The notes under the pieces are model-generated. The model had not been told where the DNA came from, searched no databases, and was given only the letters and a program-made list of their open reading frames with translations. From positions 1 through 64,000 of the forward strand of contig CAVPPJ010000022.1 in the NCBI GenBank assembly GCA_963707065.1: a stretch of 64,000 nucleotides of DNA. Direction: 5' to 3'. The position numbers and the translations under genes were made by a program. Each line of letters starts with the position of its first letter. Position 1 is the first letter of the stretch. Shown in pieces: positions 36,984 through 46,248 of this stretch. Source of the DNA: Palsa-506 sp963707065 (GTDB taxonomy: Bacteria > Actinomycetota > Actinomycetes > Streptosporangiales > Streptosporangiaceae).

Positions 36984-38085
36984 CTAACCGGTGCTTGAAG
37001 CGGCCTCGGTGATTACTTCGCCGACCTCACGGATGAAGCGATCCAGCCGGTGATACTCCGTCACGGTCCGCCGTCCCTCAGCGCCCATCCTCGCTGACTC
37101 CTCGGGGCGGCCCCAGAGATCAACAATGACCTTGCGCAAAGCCTCTGCGTCGCCGACCGGGACGAAGAAGCCGTTCCGCCCGTGGTCGATGGCGCCGCGC
37201 TGACCGTCGATCTCCGAACAGATCACCGATCGGCTCATAGACCATGCCTCAAGCAGGCAGGTGATGCCGTTATCTGTGTCGCTTTGGTGCAGCGGGAGCA
37301 CAACGAAGCGCGAGCGAGCATAGAGTTCGCGTAGCTCGACGGGATTCTTTGACCCGACGGTCACGTTGTCAGGCAACTCAATTTTCTCGCCAGAGTCACC
37401 GAGTACCTGGCGCCATTGGTCACTCTTCCCGCGGACGAGTGCTGCCGCGATGTGGCAGGGGATGCCAGTACCGTCAAGTGCCTTGATCAGCGTTTCAAAA
37501 TCGCGCATTTCCCGCCCGACCGAACAGATCATGTCGGGCCTGATGTCGCTTGGCGACTGCCAGAACTGATCATCAACGCCCCGGGGATACCGGCGACCTT
37601 TTGCCGGGAGAATCCCAGCCGATCTATCGCGAACTCGCGCTGGGTTGGCGGCGGCAGGATCAAAGTGGTTATCTGGGGGCGGACTAGCCGGAGGAACCAT
37701 GCCTTCTTGGGAGGCGACACCCAGCTGAAGAGCGTCACGAAAGGAATCTTCCTTCCGGTTAGCTTGAGCAGCAGGGCGAAGGTCATGGCGACCGGCTCCG
37801 CCCCCCAGGCAAAGACTACGTCGTAGCGGTGCCTGACGCGGAATGCCTCAAGTGCCTGTGCCATCCATATGGGAATGATGCGATAAAGCACTAGCAGCCA
37901 TTTCGGCGGATTGGTCAAGAAGCGCTGGTCCAGCTGCATCAAGTCGCCAGGAATATCGAGTAGCCAGGCGCGGGGGGCACTTGCCCGCGGCTGTGCATCT
38001 CGCCGATCTGATCGATAAAGGGCGGGAAGTAGGCAGTTCCCAGCAGGACTAGCACCTTTGGTCGATGACTCTCAGGACCACTCAT
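36984..38085 (-). pseudogene. Family 4-type glycosyltransferase, two frameshifts
   Basis: Three frames must be joined. From ATG 38085: PKVLVLLGTAYFPPFIDQIGEMHSRG; a base seems missing near 37985. Next, RAWLLDIPGDLMQLDQRFL, VVFAWGAEPVAMTFALLL, VTLFSWVSPPKKAWFLRL; another shift near 37578. Then DDQFWQSPSDIRPDMICSVGREMRDFETLIKALDG, VELRELYARSRFVVLPLH, GITCLLEAWSMSRSVICSE, NGFFVPVGDAEALRKVI. The last blocks are the GT4 nucleotide-sugar-binding half (GT-B fold). Codon use is less GC-biased than its neighbours, hinting at acquisition. As read it is not functional. Confidence 0.75.
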
Positions 38086-38498
38086 TCCGAACCTTTCACG
38101 ATAGGTGCCGGCGACCGCCACGGGGAGCCCGGCGGCTGGACCTTTGCCGCCCGGCGGCGGAGCTGCCGCCACCGCGCTGAATATCGATCGTACTGGGTGA
38201 GATCTGGGCACCTTCGACTGCCATCAATGCTGGCCTGGGTCCTGAGCCCCGCGCCGGCGCCGTCATCGGCCGGCCTCCCGCCAGGCCTCCCGCCTCGCCC
38301 CGGCGCCATACCAGGCCGACGCAGCGATGAATGGGCAGTAGCCGCCGCTGCCTGAGCGCGGCAGTCCCCGGTGCCTGCCGGAAAGCGTCCGGGCAGCCAA
38401 CCGGACAAATCGAAATCGCGTGACAATCGAGGCCATTGATGCTTAAATAGATGCTGTTACGGACGTCTTCTTTAAGCCATCTGCCTGGACGTGACCTG
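38086..38498. other. Intergenic region between divergent broken glycosyltransferase genes
   Basis: 413 bases without a recognisable gene. The part from about 38400 to 38500 is AT-richer and probably holds the promoter for the WecG-like copy. No repeats of note or RNA gene were seen. Confidence 0.5.
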
Positions 38499-39274
38499 AT
38501 GACAGCACCGAAAACTACAAGTCCGGGGAAGCCCAGGATGCGGGTGGGCGAGCTCTGGTTTGATGCGCTAACAGAGCGCGGGGCCACCGACGTTGTGCGC
38601 GAGCGTGGGCCGCGGGCTCCGGCGGATCGATCATCCCGGTCAACATGGATGTGGCCCGGGCGGCTGCCGCAGACCGAACTGGCCGGGCTCGTGCGCCGGG
38701 TCCTCGTCGTAGCGGACGGCATGCCCCTGGTCTGGGCCTCGCGGGCTAGCGGGCAGGTCTTGCCAGAGCGCGTACCCGGAGCCTCTCTGGTGTTTTCGCT
38801 GAGCGAGCGGCCGCTGCTGATGGGAGGCCGGTCTTCCTTCTCGGCGGATCCGAAGGGATGCCGGAAAAGGCGGCCGAAGCGCTCGTTCGCAATTCCCGGC
38901 CCTGCGCATCGTCGGAACTGACTCACCGCCGTTCGGTTTCGATCAGACCCCGAGGGGGTGCACGGGCGGTCGCCGCAGTCGCGGCCGCCGCACCCGGCCT
39001 TGTATTCGTCGGGCTGGGTTTCCCCGGCAGGAAAGACTGATCGAGCGGCTTCGGCAGGCCGACCCGATGCCTGGTATCTCGCTTGCGGCGGCGGCATTCC
39101 GATGGCCGCGGGAATAGCCCCCGGGCATCCCCGGTCGTGCAACACCTCGGCCTGGAGTGGGTGCACCGTTTGGTGCTCGAGCCGCGTCGGCTGGCTCGCC
39201 GGTACCTTCGCGATGATCTACCGTTCGCCCTCGAGTTGCTGGCCCGGACGGCAGTGCAGGCCGTTACGCGGTAG
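38499..39274 (+). pseudogene. Second WecG/TagA/CpsF-family glycosyltransferase, heavily frameshifted
   Basis: Family sequence is spread over all three frames: MRVGELWFDALTERGATDVV, TELAGLVRRVLVVADGMPLVWASR, LPERVPGASLVFSLSER, GMPEKAAEALVRN, AVAAVAAAAPGLVFVGLGFP, and near the end LGLEWVHRLVLEPRRLARRYLRDDLPFALELL. The conserved catalytic region ADGMPLVW is intact locally. At least five single-base indels are needed to join the pieces. Only traces of the GLGxPxQE motif survive (GLGFPGRKD). It is divergent from the GT4-type gene and convergent with gmhB. The intact WecG at 26189 is a different, divergent paralogue. Confidence 0.75.
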
Positions 39275-39842
39275 CGTTTCTGTCCTGCAGGATGAGCCGC
39301 ACCGCGGCCGGAAGATCTTCGCCACAGCGTCGGCGCCGGAGCAGCCGGGCCAGCGGTGCCGGCGCGGACGAGGATGGTCGCGGTACCGGCGGCCGACCCG
39401 CCTTCAGGTCCGAGTCGCTGTCGCCGATGATAACCGCCTTGTCCAGGTCGAAAAGGTGGTCTCGGGCCGCCCGGTGCAACATGCCCGGGGCAGGCTTCCG
39501 GCAGCCACAGATGCCGGCCGCATGCGGGCAATGGTAGGCGGCGTCGAGCCAGGCGCCCTCGGCGGCGAGAAGCTGCTCGAGGCGCGCGTGCACGGCGGCG
39601 TAGCCGGCCGGATCCGCCGACGGCCCGGACAGCCAGCGCTGATTGGTCACCAGGACGGTGCGCAGCCCGGCCGCGTTCAGCCTGGCCACCGCCCGGGCCG
39701 CGCCAGGCAACAGGACCAGTTCGGCGGGCGAGGTGACGTACTGGCCCGCGGGCGGCCTTGACGTTGATCGTCCCGTCCCGGTCGAGGAAGACGGTGCTGC
39801 TGGCCCCAGGCCGGGCGCAGGCAACTCAGGACGGCCCGGGAA
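39264..39842 (-). pseudogene. gmhB: D-glycero-D-manno-heptose bisphosphate phosphatase (GmhB-like HAD), frameshifted
   Basis: The HAD nucleophile motif VFLDRDGTINVKA is readable near 39790-39755, in a different frame from the rest; an extra base near 39745 separates it from GQYVTSPAELVLLPGAARAVARLNAAGLRTVLVTNQRWLSG. CPHAAGICGCRKPAPGML holds the zinc-loop Cys/His cluster characteristic of GmhB, and KAVIIGDSDSDLKAG carries the catalytic Asp pair. GmhB removes a phosphate from heptose 1,7-bisphosphate. The start is unclear because the upstream gmhA is frameshifted too. Last gene of a tight minus-strand operon. Confidence 0.75.
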
Positions 39843-40431
39843 CAGCGCCGCCTCGACCATCTCGCAGATCGTATGGCCCAGGTGCATGCATGCCTCCTGC
39901 ACCCGGGCAGTGTCGTCGGCCGGGACCCGGACGGCTATCTGGGCCAGCGCGGCGGCCTTCCCGCCGCGGCGCCGGTCAGCGCCACGGTAATCATCTCGGC
40001 GGCTGCGGCCGCCTCCAGTGCGCGGACGACATTGATCGAGTTACCCGATGTGGTCAGGCCGACCACGACGTCTCCCGGCCGGCCGGCGGCAAGGACCTGG
40101 CGGGCGAAGACCTCGTCGTAGGAGTAGTCGTTGCCGATCGCCGTCATCGCCGCGGTGGCGTCAGGAAGGCTGAACGCGGCAAGCCCGGGCGGTCAAAGGC
40201 GAACCGGCCCATGAGCTCGGCGGCCAGGTGCCCGGCGTCCTGCGCCGACCCGCCGTTGCCGAAGAAGATCACCTTTCCGTCGGCGCGCAGGCACCGGATC
40301 ATCGCGCGGGCAACCTCGACCGCCTGTTCGGCAAAGGTCCCTTCGGTCATCCGGCACTTGACCGCGATTGCCTCGGCCAGCTGCTCCCGCGCCAGTTCCG
40401 CGTTCGGGGCCACGACATCGGACGCGCTCAT
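39838..40431 (-). pseudogene. gmhA: Sedoheptulose 7-phosphate isomerase (GmhA-like SIS protein), frameshifted
   Basis: ATG 40431 overlaps the hddA stop in an ATGA. The protein reads VVAPNAELAREQLAEA, KVIFFGNGGSAQDAGHLAAELMGRF, then a missing G near 40177, then MTAIGNDYSYDEVFARQVLAAGRPGDVVVGLTTSGNSINVVRALEAA (the SIS sugar-phosphate site), then a further shift near 39967, then QEACMHLGHTICEMVE. GmhA converts sedoheptulose 7-phosphate to D-glycero-D-manno-heptose 7-phosphate. The 3' boundary is approximate. Two indels make it non-functional as read, though catalytic segments are all present. Confidence 0.78.
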
Positions 40432-41444
40432 GCCCGCCATGTCGTCAGTCCCTTGGTATCGAAGGTGAACTCGGTGATGTCGGCGCCGGCGAACTCAAGT
40501 GCCTCGATGACCCGGTGCTTCTTGGTGAAGTCGCAGAATAGCAAGATGTAGCCGCCCCCGCCGGCGCCGGTGATCTTGCCGCCTAGGGCGCCCTTGCTGC
40601 GAGCGATGTCGTAAAGCTCGTCGATCCGCGCGTTGGAAATCAGCGGGGACATTCGTTTTTTCTCGGCCCACGCCTCGCCGAGCAGCTCACCGAACTCGTG
40701 CAGCGCGCCGGTAAGCAGCGCTGCCTTCATGGCCACCGCCAGCTCTTTCTGTGCCCGCAGCCCGGCCATGGTGTCGTCAGCGGACGCGAGCGCGCGCCGG
40801 GTCTGGTCCTCGATCACCCGCGCCGAGTCCCGGGTGATCCCGGTGAAGCACAGCAGCAGGCTGAGCTCAAGCTCGTGGGCGACTTCGTCCCTGATGCGAA
40901 GCGGATTCACGATCACCCGGTCGGTGAACTCGATGAAGTTAAAGCCGCCGAACGTCGCCGCGTACTGGTCCTGCATACCGCCGGCGATACCGAGATCGGC
41001 ACGCTCGATGGCGTGCGCGAGCTTTGCGGTCTCATAATCACCGAGGTGCAGCCCGTAGTGAGCGGCCAGCAGGCCGACCAGCGCCACCATCATCGTTGAC
41101 GACGAGCCCAGGCCTGATCCCGGCGGTGCGCTGGAGCGCAGCACCAGGTCGTAGCCATCGGTGCCCTCGCGCCCGAACCTGCGCACGGCCGCCTTGATCA
41201 GGTCCAGGCTGCCGTCACAGAGGATCTCATTATCGAGCGTCATCTCGGCGGTCGTCTTGAAATCCACCGACTCAATCGTGACGACGCGATCAGTGCGCGG
41301 GTCGAGAGACCCGTAGGCGTAACGGTCGATCGTGGCCGACAGCACGCAGCCGCCCTCCGCCACCGGGAACGGCGGAACATCCGTGCCACCCCCGGCGAAT
41401 GAGATCCGCAGTGGTGCCCTGGCCCGGATTCGCGGCCGGGTCAA
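40428..41444 (-). CDS. hddA: D-glycero-alpha-D-manno-heptose 7-phosphate kinase (HddA-like GHMP kinase)
   Basis: About 338 residues. N-terminal APLRISFAGGGTDVPPF is the HddA/GHMP start, SSAPPGSGLGSSSTMMVALVGLL is the ATP-binding loop, and GALGGKITGAGGGGYILLFCD is motif 3. HddA phosphorylates heptose 7-phosphate at C1. TTG 41444 opens the conserved frame, but ATG 41494 (AAGGGG upstream, 14 bases after the sulfotransferase stop) may be the true start with an indel in the G6 run at 41458-41463. The gene is intact, unlike gmhA and gmhB behind it, with which it overlaps. Confidence 0.87.
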   Translation of the reverse strand: MTRPRIRARAPLRISFAGGGTDVPPFPVAEGGCVLSATIDRYAYGSLDPRTDRVVTIESVDFKTTAEMTLDNEILCDGSLDLIKAAVRRFGREGTDGYDLVLRSSAPPGSGLGSSSTMMVALVGLLAAHYGLHLGDYETAKLAHAIERADLGIAGGMQDQYAATFGGFNFIEFTDRVIVNPLRIRDEVAHELELSLLLCFTGITRDSARVIEDQTRRALASADDTMAGLRAQKELAVAMKAALLTGALHEFGELLGEAWAEKKRMSPLISNARIDELYDIARSKGALGGKITGAGGGGYILLFCDFTKKHRVIEALEFAGADITEFTFDTKGLTTWRA

Positions 41445-41507
41445 CGAGCCTCGCGGCGGGGGGCAGCCCTCTCGGCCAGCCCCTGATTACTCATTTATGA
41501 TGTCCCC

Positions 41508-42487
41508 TTACCCAGCGTAGCTGTACTTGGCCAGCAGCGGCAGCGTGAGGGCGGTGACCTTGCGGCGCTGGGCGGCGGGCATCGCGGTCCGCCATCGATC
41601 ATCCGTGCGGATGGTGATCTTCCCGGTGGCGAACCGCATCGGGTTCCCCGAGGCCGTGTGGGAAGCGCCTAGATCTGCCCAGCGCTCGCTCGCATCGCTG
41701 CCCAGGAAGTCCATGGCCGCACCGCCAACGGCAATGCCGGCGAACTCGGCGATGCTGGCCAGCGTCGCCGACGGCGCGGTCACCAGATCCTCGTAGCGCA
41801 CCCGCAGCGTCGGCACGCCCTCCCTCGCCAGCAGCTGCAGGGCGCCGTTCTGGGCGTTCCAGAGCCAGGCCGCTCGCCGGGGGAGTAGGTCGGCATGTAG
41901 GGGTCCGAGGCCGATTCGGGACGGATCACCTGCCTGGTCCAGGAAAATGCCACGGCGCGGCTGTCCCGCACCACGTGGACCACCCTGAGGTCTAGCTCTG
42001 CGCGCCAGCGCAGGCAGAAGGCCAGCGACGCATGCTTGCTGGAGTCCACCACCACCGGGCAGCCGCTGGCGTCCGCGATGGCCGAGTAGATGCGCAGGTA
42101 ATAGTCGGTGTACTCGTCGAGGCGCGGCGGAACGACGGGTACAGCGCTGGCGCGGCCAGCAGCGGGATATGACGGCTCCGGTCGACGGCGTGCCGCAGCT
42201 CGGCGATGCGGCGCACATCCACCTGGTCCCATCCGCCGAAGGCGAGCTCGCCCACCTTGCGCCAGAACGGGCAGCCGGGGAGCGGCTCACCGCAGCCGCA
42301 GAGCTCAGCGTCGGCGATCCCGCGCTGCCACAGGTGGACGACCTCACCGACCGAGCAGACGCCGGGCAGCTCGCCAAGCAGCCGCTCTAGCAGGGTCGTC
42401 CCGCTGCGGCCCAGGCCGCCGAGGTAGACGACTCGCGGCAGTGTCCCGCCGCCAGCTCCGCTCTGCCCGCCCCGCGCCGTCGGTCAT
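41508..42487 (-). pseudogene. PAPS-dependent sulfotransferase A, at least three frameshifts
   Basis: ATG 42487 overlaps the preceding gene's stop as ATGA. The 5'-phosphosulfate-binding loop RVVYLGGLGRSGTTLLERLL is readable near 42440-42380 but out of frame with the ATG. VCSVGEVVHLWQRG, CGCGEPLPGCPFWRKVGE and the later VVVDSSKHASLAFCLRW and VVHVVRDSRAVAFSW (3'-phosphate site) follow in different frames. The C-terminus ALQLLAREGVPTLRVRYEDLV ends at 41508. Shifts lie near 42440, 42128 and 41887. It would transfer sulfate from PAPS to a sugar; its position directly upstream of hddA suggests a heptose- or glycan-linked substrate. Confidence 0.78.
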
Positions 42488-43871
42488 GAGTAGGGCAGGA
42501 AGCAGATGCCCGGCGTGGCCCGACTTGCCTGCGCACTGGACTGGCCGTTGTTCTGGTTGTCGCTGGCGATCCACAGGCCCGCGCTGGTGATCGAGCATGT
42601 CGTCGGCGCCGAGGCCGCGGGCCCGCGTCGGGTTGAAGGTCAGAGCGCCGTCGTCGGTGACAGGCCCTCGATGCCGGGCGCGGGGATCGCGCCCGGGCCC
42701 TGCGCGTCACAGTCGTTCGGGTTCAGTGACCAGCGCTCGTGGCCGCCGAAGTACGCGGTGCTGGCATCGGCCGCCGCCGAGTACAGCGAGTCACAGCCGG
42801 TGTAGTTCACCCACTCGTGCAGCACCGAGGTCCTGGGTCGCCGGGAACGCCGCGGCGGCGTCGCACAGGCCCGTCCGGGGGGTGGCCCCGATCGGGAAGC
42901 CGTTCGGGTGGTAGCCGGTGGTGCCGATGTAGACCGTCGAGTCAGTCCGGCGACCAGGCAGCGGCCTGGATGTAGAACGGCTCGTCGGTGGCGCACTCGT
43001 AGGGATAGCCCGTCGGGTTCGACTTGCTGAGCTCGCCCTTGCTGCCATCCCACTCCGGTGAGGTCCAGGCGGTCACCGTCGCCGGGCTGGTGGCCAGGTT
43101 GAGCATGAAGATCTGCTGCCTGGGCAGCCCGCCCGCCGTGGTGAAGTCGCCCATCACCAGGTCGAGCGTGCCGCCGTGGCTGAGCGCCTGGTTGTAAACC
43201 CGCGTCGGGTTGTTGGGACGCCGGGGAAGCTGTAGTTCCCGGAGATGTTCAGGCTGATGAACCCGTCGTCCTTGCCGGTGGTGGGGCTCAGGCTGGTCAT
43301 GTACTTGTTGGTGCTGCCGTTGATGGTGGTGTAGTAGCCGCCGGCCAGGATGTGCCCGCTGACCCCGAGCAGCGTTTCGACCTGGCCGTTCGCGGTGTGC
43401 CCGAAGGTGGTGACCAGGGCGCCGGTGCCGGTGGTGCTGATCTCGGCGAGGTTGCCGACCTTGGTGCCGTTCACCGCGGTGAACTTCCCGCCGATGTAGG
43501 CGTCGGCGCAGTTGGTCCCGTTGAAGGCGATCGAGTTGACGGTCCCGTTGACGTCCGGGAACCACGAGGTGAGGTTGTACGGGGCGGTCGCGCTGAAGCT
43601 GAAGATGTTGTTCACCGCCGTGACGGTGCTGTTGTGCTTGACCGAGGTGAAGGTGCCCACCGCGTACATCGTGCCGCCGCACTGCACTAGCTGGCGGACC
43701 TGCTCAACGGAGCCATTCGCGTTCAGCTGCGGCGTATTCGCCGGGACGGCCGTCACCGGGCCCGTCGGAGCTGCCGCTGCCACTGCGGCCGCGCCGCGGC
43801 GCCATGCCGAACAAGAGCAGCCCGGCACTCAGGCCCGAAGCAAGTAGTGCTCCGGGGACTAGTCGACGCAT
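42484..43871 (-). pseudogene. Secreted beta-propeller-like protein, several frameshifts
   Basis: ATG 43871 starts MRRLVPGALLASGLSAGLLLFG, a signal peptide; the frame then breaks near 43805. The mature part reads TAVPANTPQLNANGSVEQVRQLVQCGGTMYAVGTFTSV, VDVNGTVNSIAFNGT-like blades and VGNLAEISTTGTGALVTTFG, giving repeats of about 50 residues with G-x-F/Y turns that suggest a propeller. Further breaks lie near 43216, 42960, 42830 and 42610; the end CFLPYS is at 42484. Cysteines near the C-terminus may form disulfides. I do not recognise a specific family; a role at the cell surface is inferred from the signal peptide and the operon with glycan genes. Confidence 0.55.
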
Positions 43872-44223
43872 GAGGTTCCCTCAGATCCAATCGGCGGATA
43901 CTTGGCCAGTCACGTCCCGTATACGTGAGACGCATACGCTATGCGCTCGGTTTACTCGTCTGCATGGATTTATCCATGGCACGCGGCTGCTGCGGCCCGC
44001 AGTACGGGACGAACCTCCGCACGGTCACCGCATGTCGAGCAACCAGTATTACGGCAGTCATCGTATCTTAGAAACCTGGCGCGGCCGCCAGCTCTCCGGC
44101 CATCCCCGGCCAGGAGACTCCTGGCATCTGCTTCCTGCCCTACGCTTAGCCGATGCCCACCACGCGCACTGTGTCAGGCGATCCCGCGCGCTTGCGCACC
44201 GGCCGAATCTCGCAGGGGCCAGC
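43872..44223. other. Divergent promoter region between the propeller gene and GT2
   Basis: 352 bases with an AT-richer core at about 43910-43970 and 44040-44070. It should contain promoters for the minus-strand heptose/sulfotransferase operon and the plus-strand GT2 gene. The frame upstream of GTG 44224 is open but its translation is not glycosyltransferase-like. Confidence 0.55.
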
Positions 44224-45132
44224 GTGACCGCCTGGCCGTCAGTGGGAGTAGTCCTCCCGACCCATGACCGGCCGCAACTGCTGCGTGCCGCGCTTTCCTC
44301 GGTGCTTGCCCAGGACTACCCGGGGACCATCAGGGCTGTCGTGGTCCATGATCGCAGTGAGCCAGACCAGAGCATGGCCGATGGCGACCGGGTCCGGGTG
44401 GTGCCCAACACCCGGACTCCCGGCCTGGCCGGCGCCCGCAACAGCGGCGTGGACGCGCTCGAGACCGAACTGGTTGCTTTCTGCGATGACGACGATGAAT
44501 GGCTACCTGGCAAGCTTCGTGCCCAGGTCACGGCGCTGGGTGAGCAGCCGGCGGCCGAGTTCGCGAGCTGCGGCATCGTGGTGGACTTTGAAGGTCAGCC
44601 AAGCGTGCGCCTGGCCGGCCGTGATCGGGTGACCTACGACAACCTGCTGCACTCACGGATGGTCATGGTGCACTCCTCCACCTATCTGGTCCGGCGGGCG
44701 AAGCTAATCGACGGTATCGGGCTTGTCGACGAGACCATCCCGGAGGGCCAGAACGAAGACTGGGACCTGGCCCTGCGAGCCGCCCGCCGTCATCCGATCG
44801 TCTTTGTGGACCAGCCGCTGGTCCGGGTCGCCTGGGGGAACACGTCGTACTTTGCCCTGCAGTGGCAGTCCAAGATCGACGGATTGCTCTGGATGCTTGA
44901 CCGCCATCCAGACATTGCCAGCTGCCGGGCCGGCGCGGCCAGGGTCTACGCGCAGCTATCCTTCTTTTACGCATGCCTCGGCAGCAAGGCCGAGGCATGG
45001 CGGTGGACGAAACGGGCGCTGCGCAACAACTGGCACGAACGCCGCGTGCCCTTCGCGGCGGCCGTGGCAACGGGGTTGCTCTCCGGGGAGACAGCCCTGA
45101 GACTTCTCAATGCCCGGGGCCACGGGATCTGA
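44224..45132 (+). CDS. Family 2 glycosyltransferase (GT-A fold)
   Basis: 302 residues from GTG 44224. VGVVLPTHDRPQLLRAALSSVLAQ starts the domain, GLAGARNSGVDALETELVAFCDDDDEWLPGKL contains the DxD metal site, and GLVDETIPEGQNEDWDLALRAARR matches the acceptor-side ED motif. No transmembrane segment, so it acts at the cytoplasmic membrane face on a lipid-linked acceptor. Intact, and followed by a secreted glycosidase gene with a start about 50 bp downstream. Confidence 0.85.
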   Translation: MTAWPSVGVVLPTHDRPQLLRAALSSVLAQDYPGTIRAVVVHDRSEPDQSMADGDRVRVVPNTRTPGLAGARNSGVDALETELVAFCDDDDEWLPGKLRAQVTALGEQPAAEFASCGIVVDFEGQPSVRLAGRDRVTYDNLLHSRMVMVHSSTYLVRRAKLIDGIGLVDETIPEGQNEDWDLALRAARRHPIVFVDQPLVRVAWGNTSYFALQWQSKIDGLLWMLDRHPDIASCRAGAARVYAQLSFFYACLGSKAEAWRWTKRALRNNWHERRVPFAAAVATGLLSGETALRLLNARGHGI

Positions 45133-45184
45133 ACGGGCCGCGGCCGGAGGCCCGCCGGCAGATGGTCACGACAGAACGGAGACA

Positions 45185-46210
45185 GTGGCGGTGTCACGGG
45201 CACGACCGGCCATCCTGACTGCTGTTGTCGTCGCAGTCGCTCTTGTCGTCGCGTACGCGGTGGTGAACCATTCCGGCGCTGCAGACAGGCAGCCGAAACT
45301 CCGGACACCGGACCTGCAGGCGATCCCCGCGTCCCGGCACGGGCCGACGATCCCGGCCCACGGCGCGTATCTCGGCGCCTGGGTCCGGCAAGGGGCGTTT
45401 ACCCAGCCTAACCAGGTTGCCGCGCTCGACACGCTCCAGGGCGAGCTCGGCCGCCGGCTTGACATCGTGCATACCTACCTCACCTGGCAGGGCAGCTTTC
45501 CCACGGAAAGCGACGAGGTAGCGCTCAACCAGGGAAGCACCCTGCTGCTTTCGTGGACGGGAATCGCCAGTACGGCCATCACCTCCGGCACGTATGACAG
45601 CGTCATCCGCCAGCGCGCGCGGGAGATCAAGGCGACGCATAAGCCGATCTTCCTGGAGTGGCGCTGGGAGATGGACCGCCCCAATCTGCGCGGCGTCGTC
45701 GGAACGCCCGCGCAGTACATCGCGGCATGGAAGCACGTCCGGGCCATATTCGCCCAGCAGCACGTCCGCAACGTCGCCTGGGTGTGGTGCCCTACCGCCA
45801 GGGGTTTCCATCCCGGCGGCAATGCCGCGGCCTACTACCCGGGCGACCATGAAGTTGACTGGGTCTGCACCGACGCCTACCCGGCATTCGGGCCGTACAG
45901 TTCGTTCGACGACTCCGCGCAGCCCTTCCTGACCTGGGCGTCGCACCACCGCAAGCCGGTCATGATAGGCGAGTTCGGCGTGCCGCGGCGTTTCTCGCCG
46001 CAGCAACGCGCGCAATGGCTCCGCGGGGCGGCACAGACTGTCCGGGCCGACCCGCAGGTCAAGGCCATCGTCTACTTTGACGCCAATGAATTCGGCGCGA
46101 CTCTGGCCAATGGGATGTTTCTTGACAGCGGTACGGCGCCGATGCAGGCATTCCGGCAGATCGCCGATAGCCGCTACTTTAATCCGCACAGCTTGCGAGT
46201 ATCGGGGTAA
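45185..46210 (+). CDS. Exported GH26-like endo-glycosidase
   Basis: 341 residues from GTG 45185 (GGAG upstream; GTG 45191 is also possible). A hydrophobic segment AILTAVVVAVALVVAYAVV near the N-terminus is a signal anchor or signal peptide. The (beta/alpha)8 enzyme has GAYLGAWVRQG at strand 1, the acid/base region IFLEWRWEMDRPNLRG (Glu), VRNVAWVWCP, and the nucleophile region PVMIGEFGVPR (Glu), all as in GH26 mannanase-type proteins. EPS loci often carry such an enzyme to cut or release the polymer. It lies between two divergent sulfotransferase-containing operons. Substrate not predictable. Confidence 0.78.
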   Translation: MAVSRARPAILTAVVVAVALVVAYAVVNHSGAADRQPKLRTPDLQAIPASRHGPTIPAHGAYLGAWVRQGAFTQPNQVAALDTLQGELGRRLDIVHTYLTWQGSFPTESDEVALNQGSTLLLSWTGIASTAITSGTYDSVIRQRAREIKATHKPIFLEWRWEMDRPNLRGVVGTPAQYIAAWKHVRAIFAQQHVRNVAWVWCPTARGFHPGGNAAAYYPGDHEVDWVCTDAYPAFGPYSSFDDSAQPFLTWASHHRKPVMIGEFGVPRRFSPQQRAQWLRGAAQTVRADPQVKAIVYFDANEFGATLANGMFLDSGTAPMQAFRQIADSRYFNPHSLRVSG

Positions 46211-46248
46211 CGGCTTGCGGGTATCGGGGTAACGGCGCTAGCCAGCGA

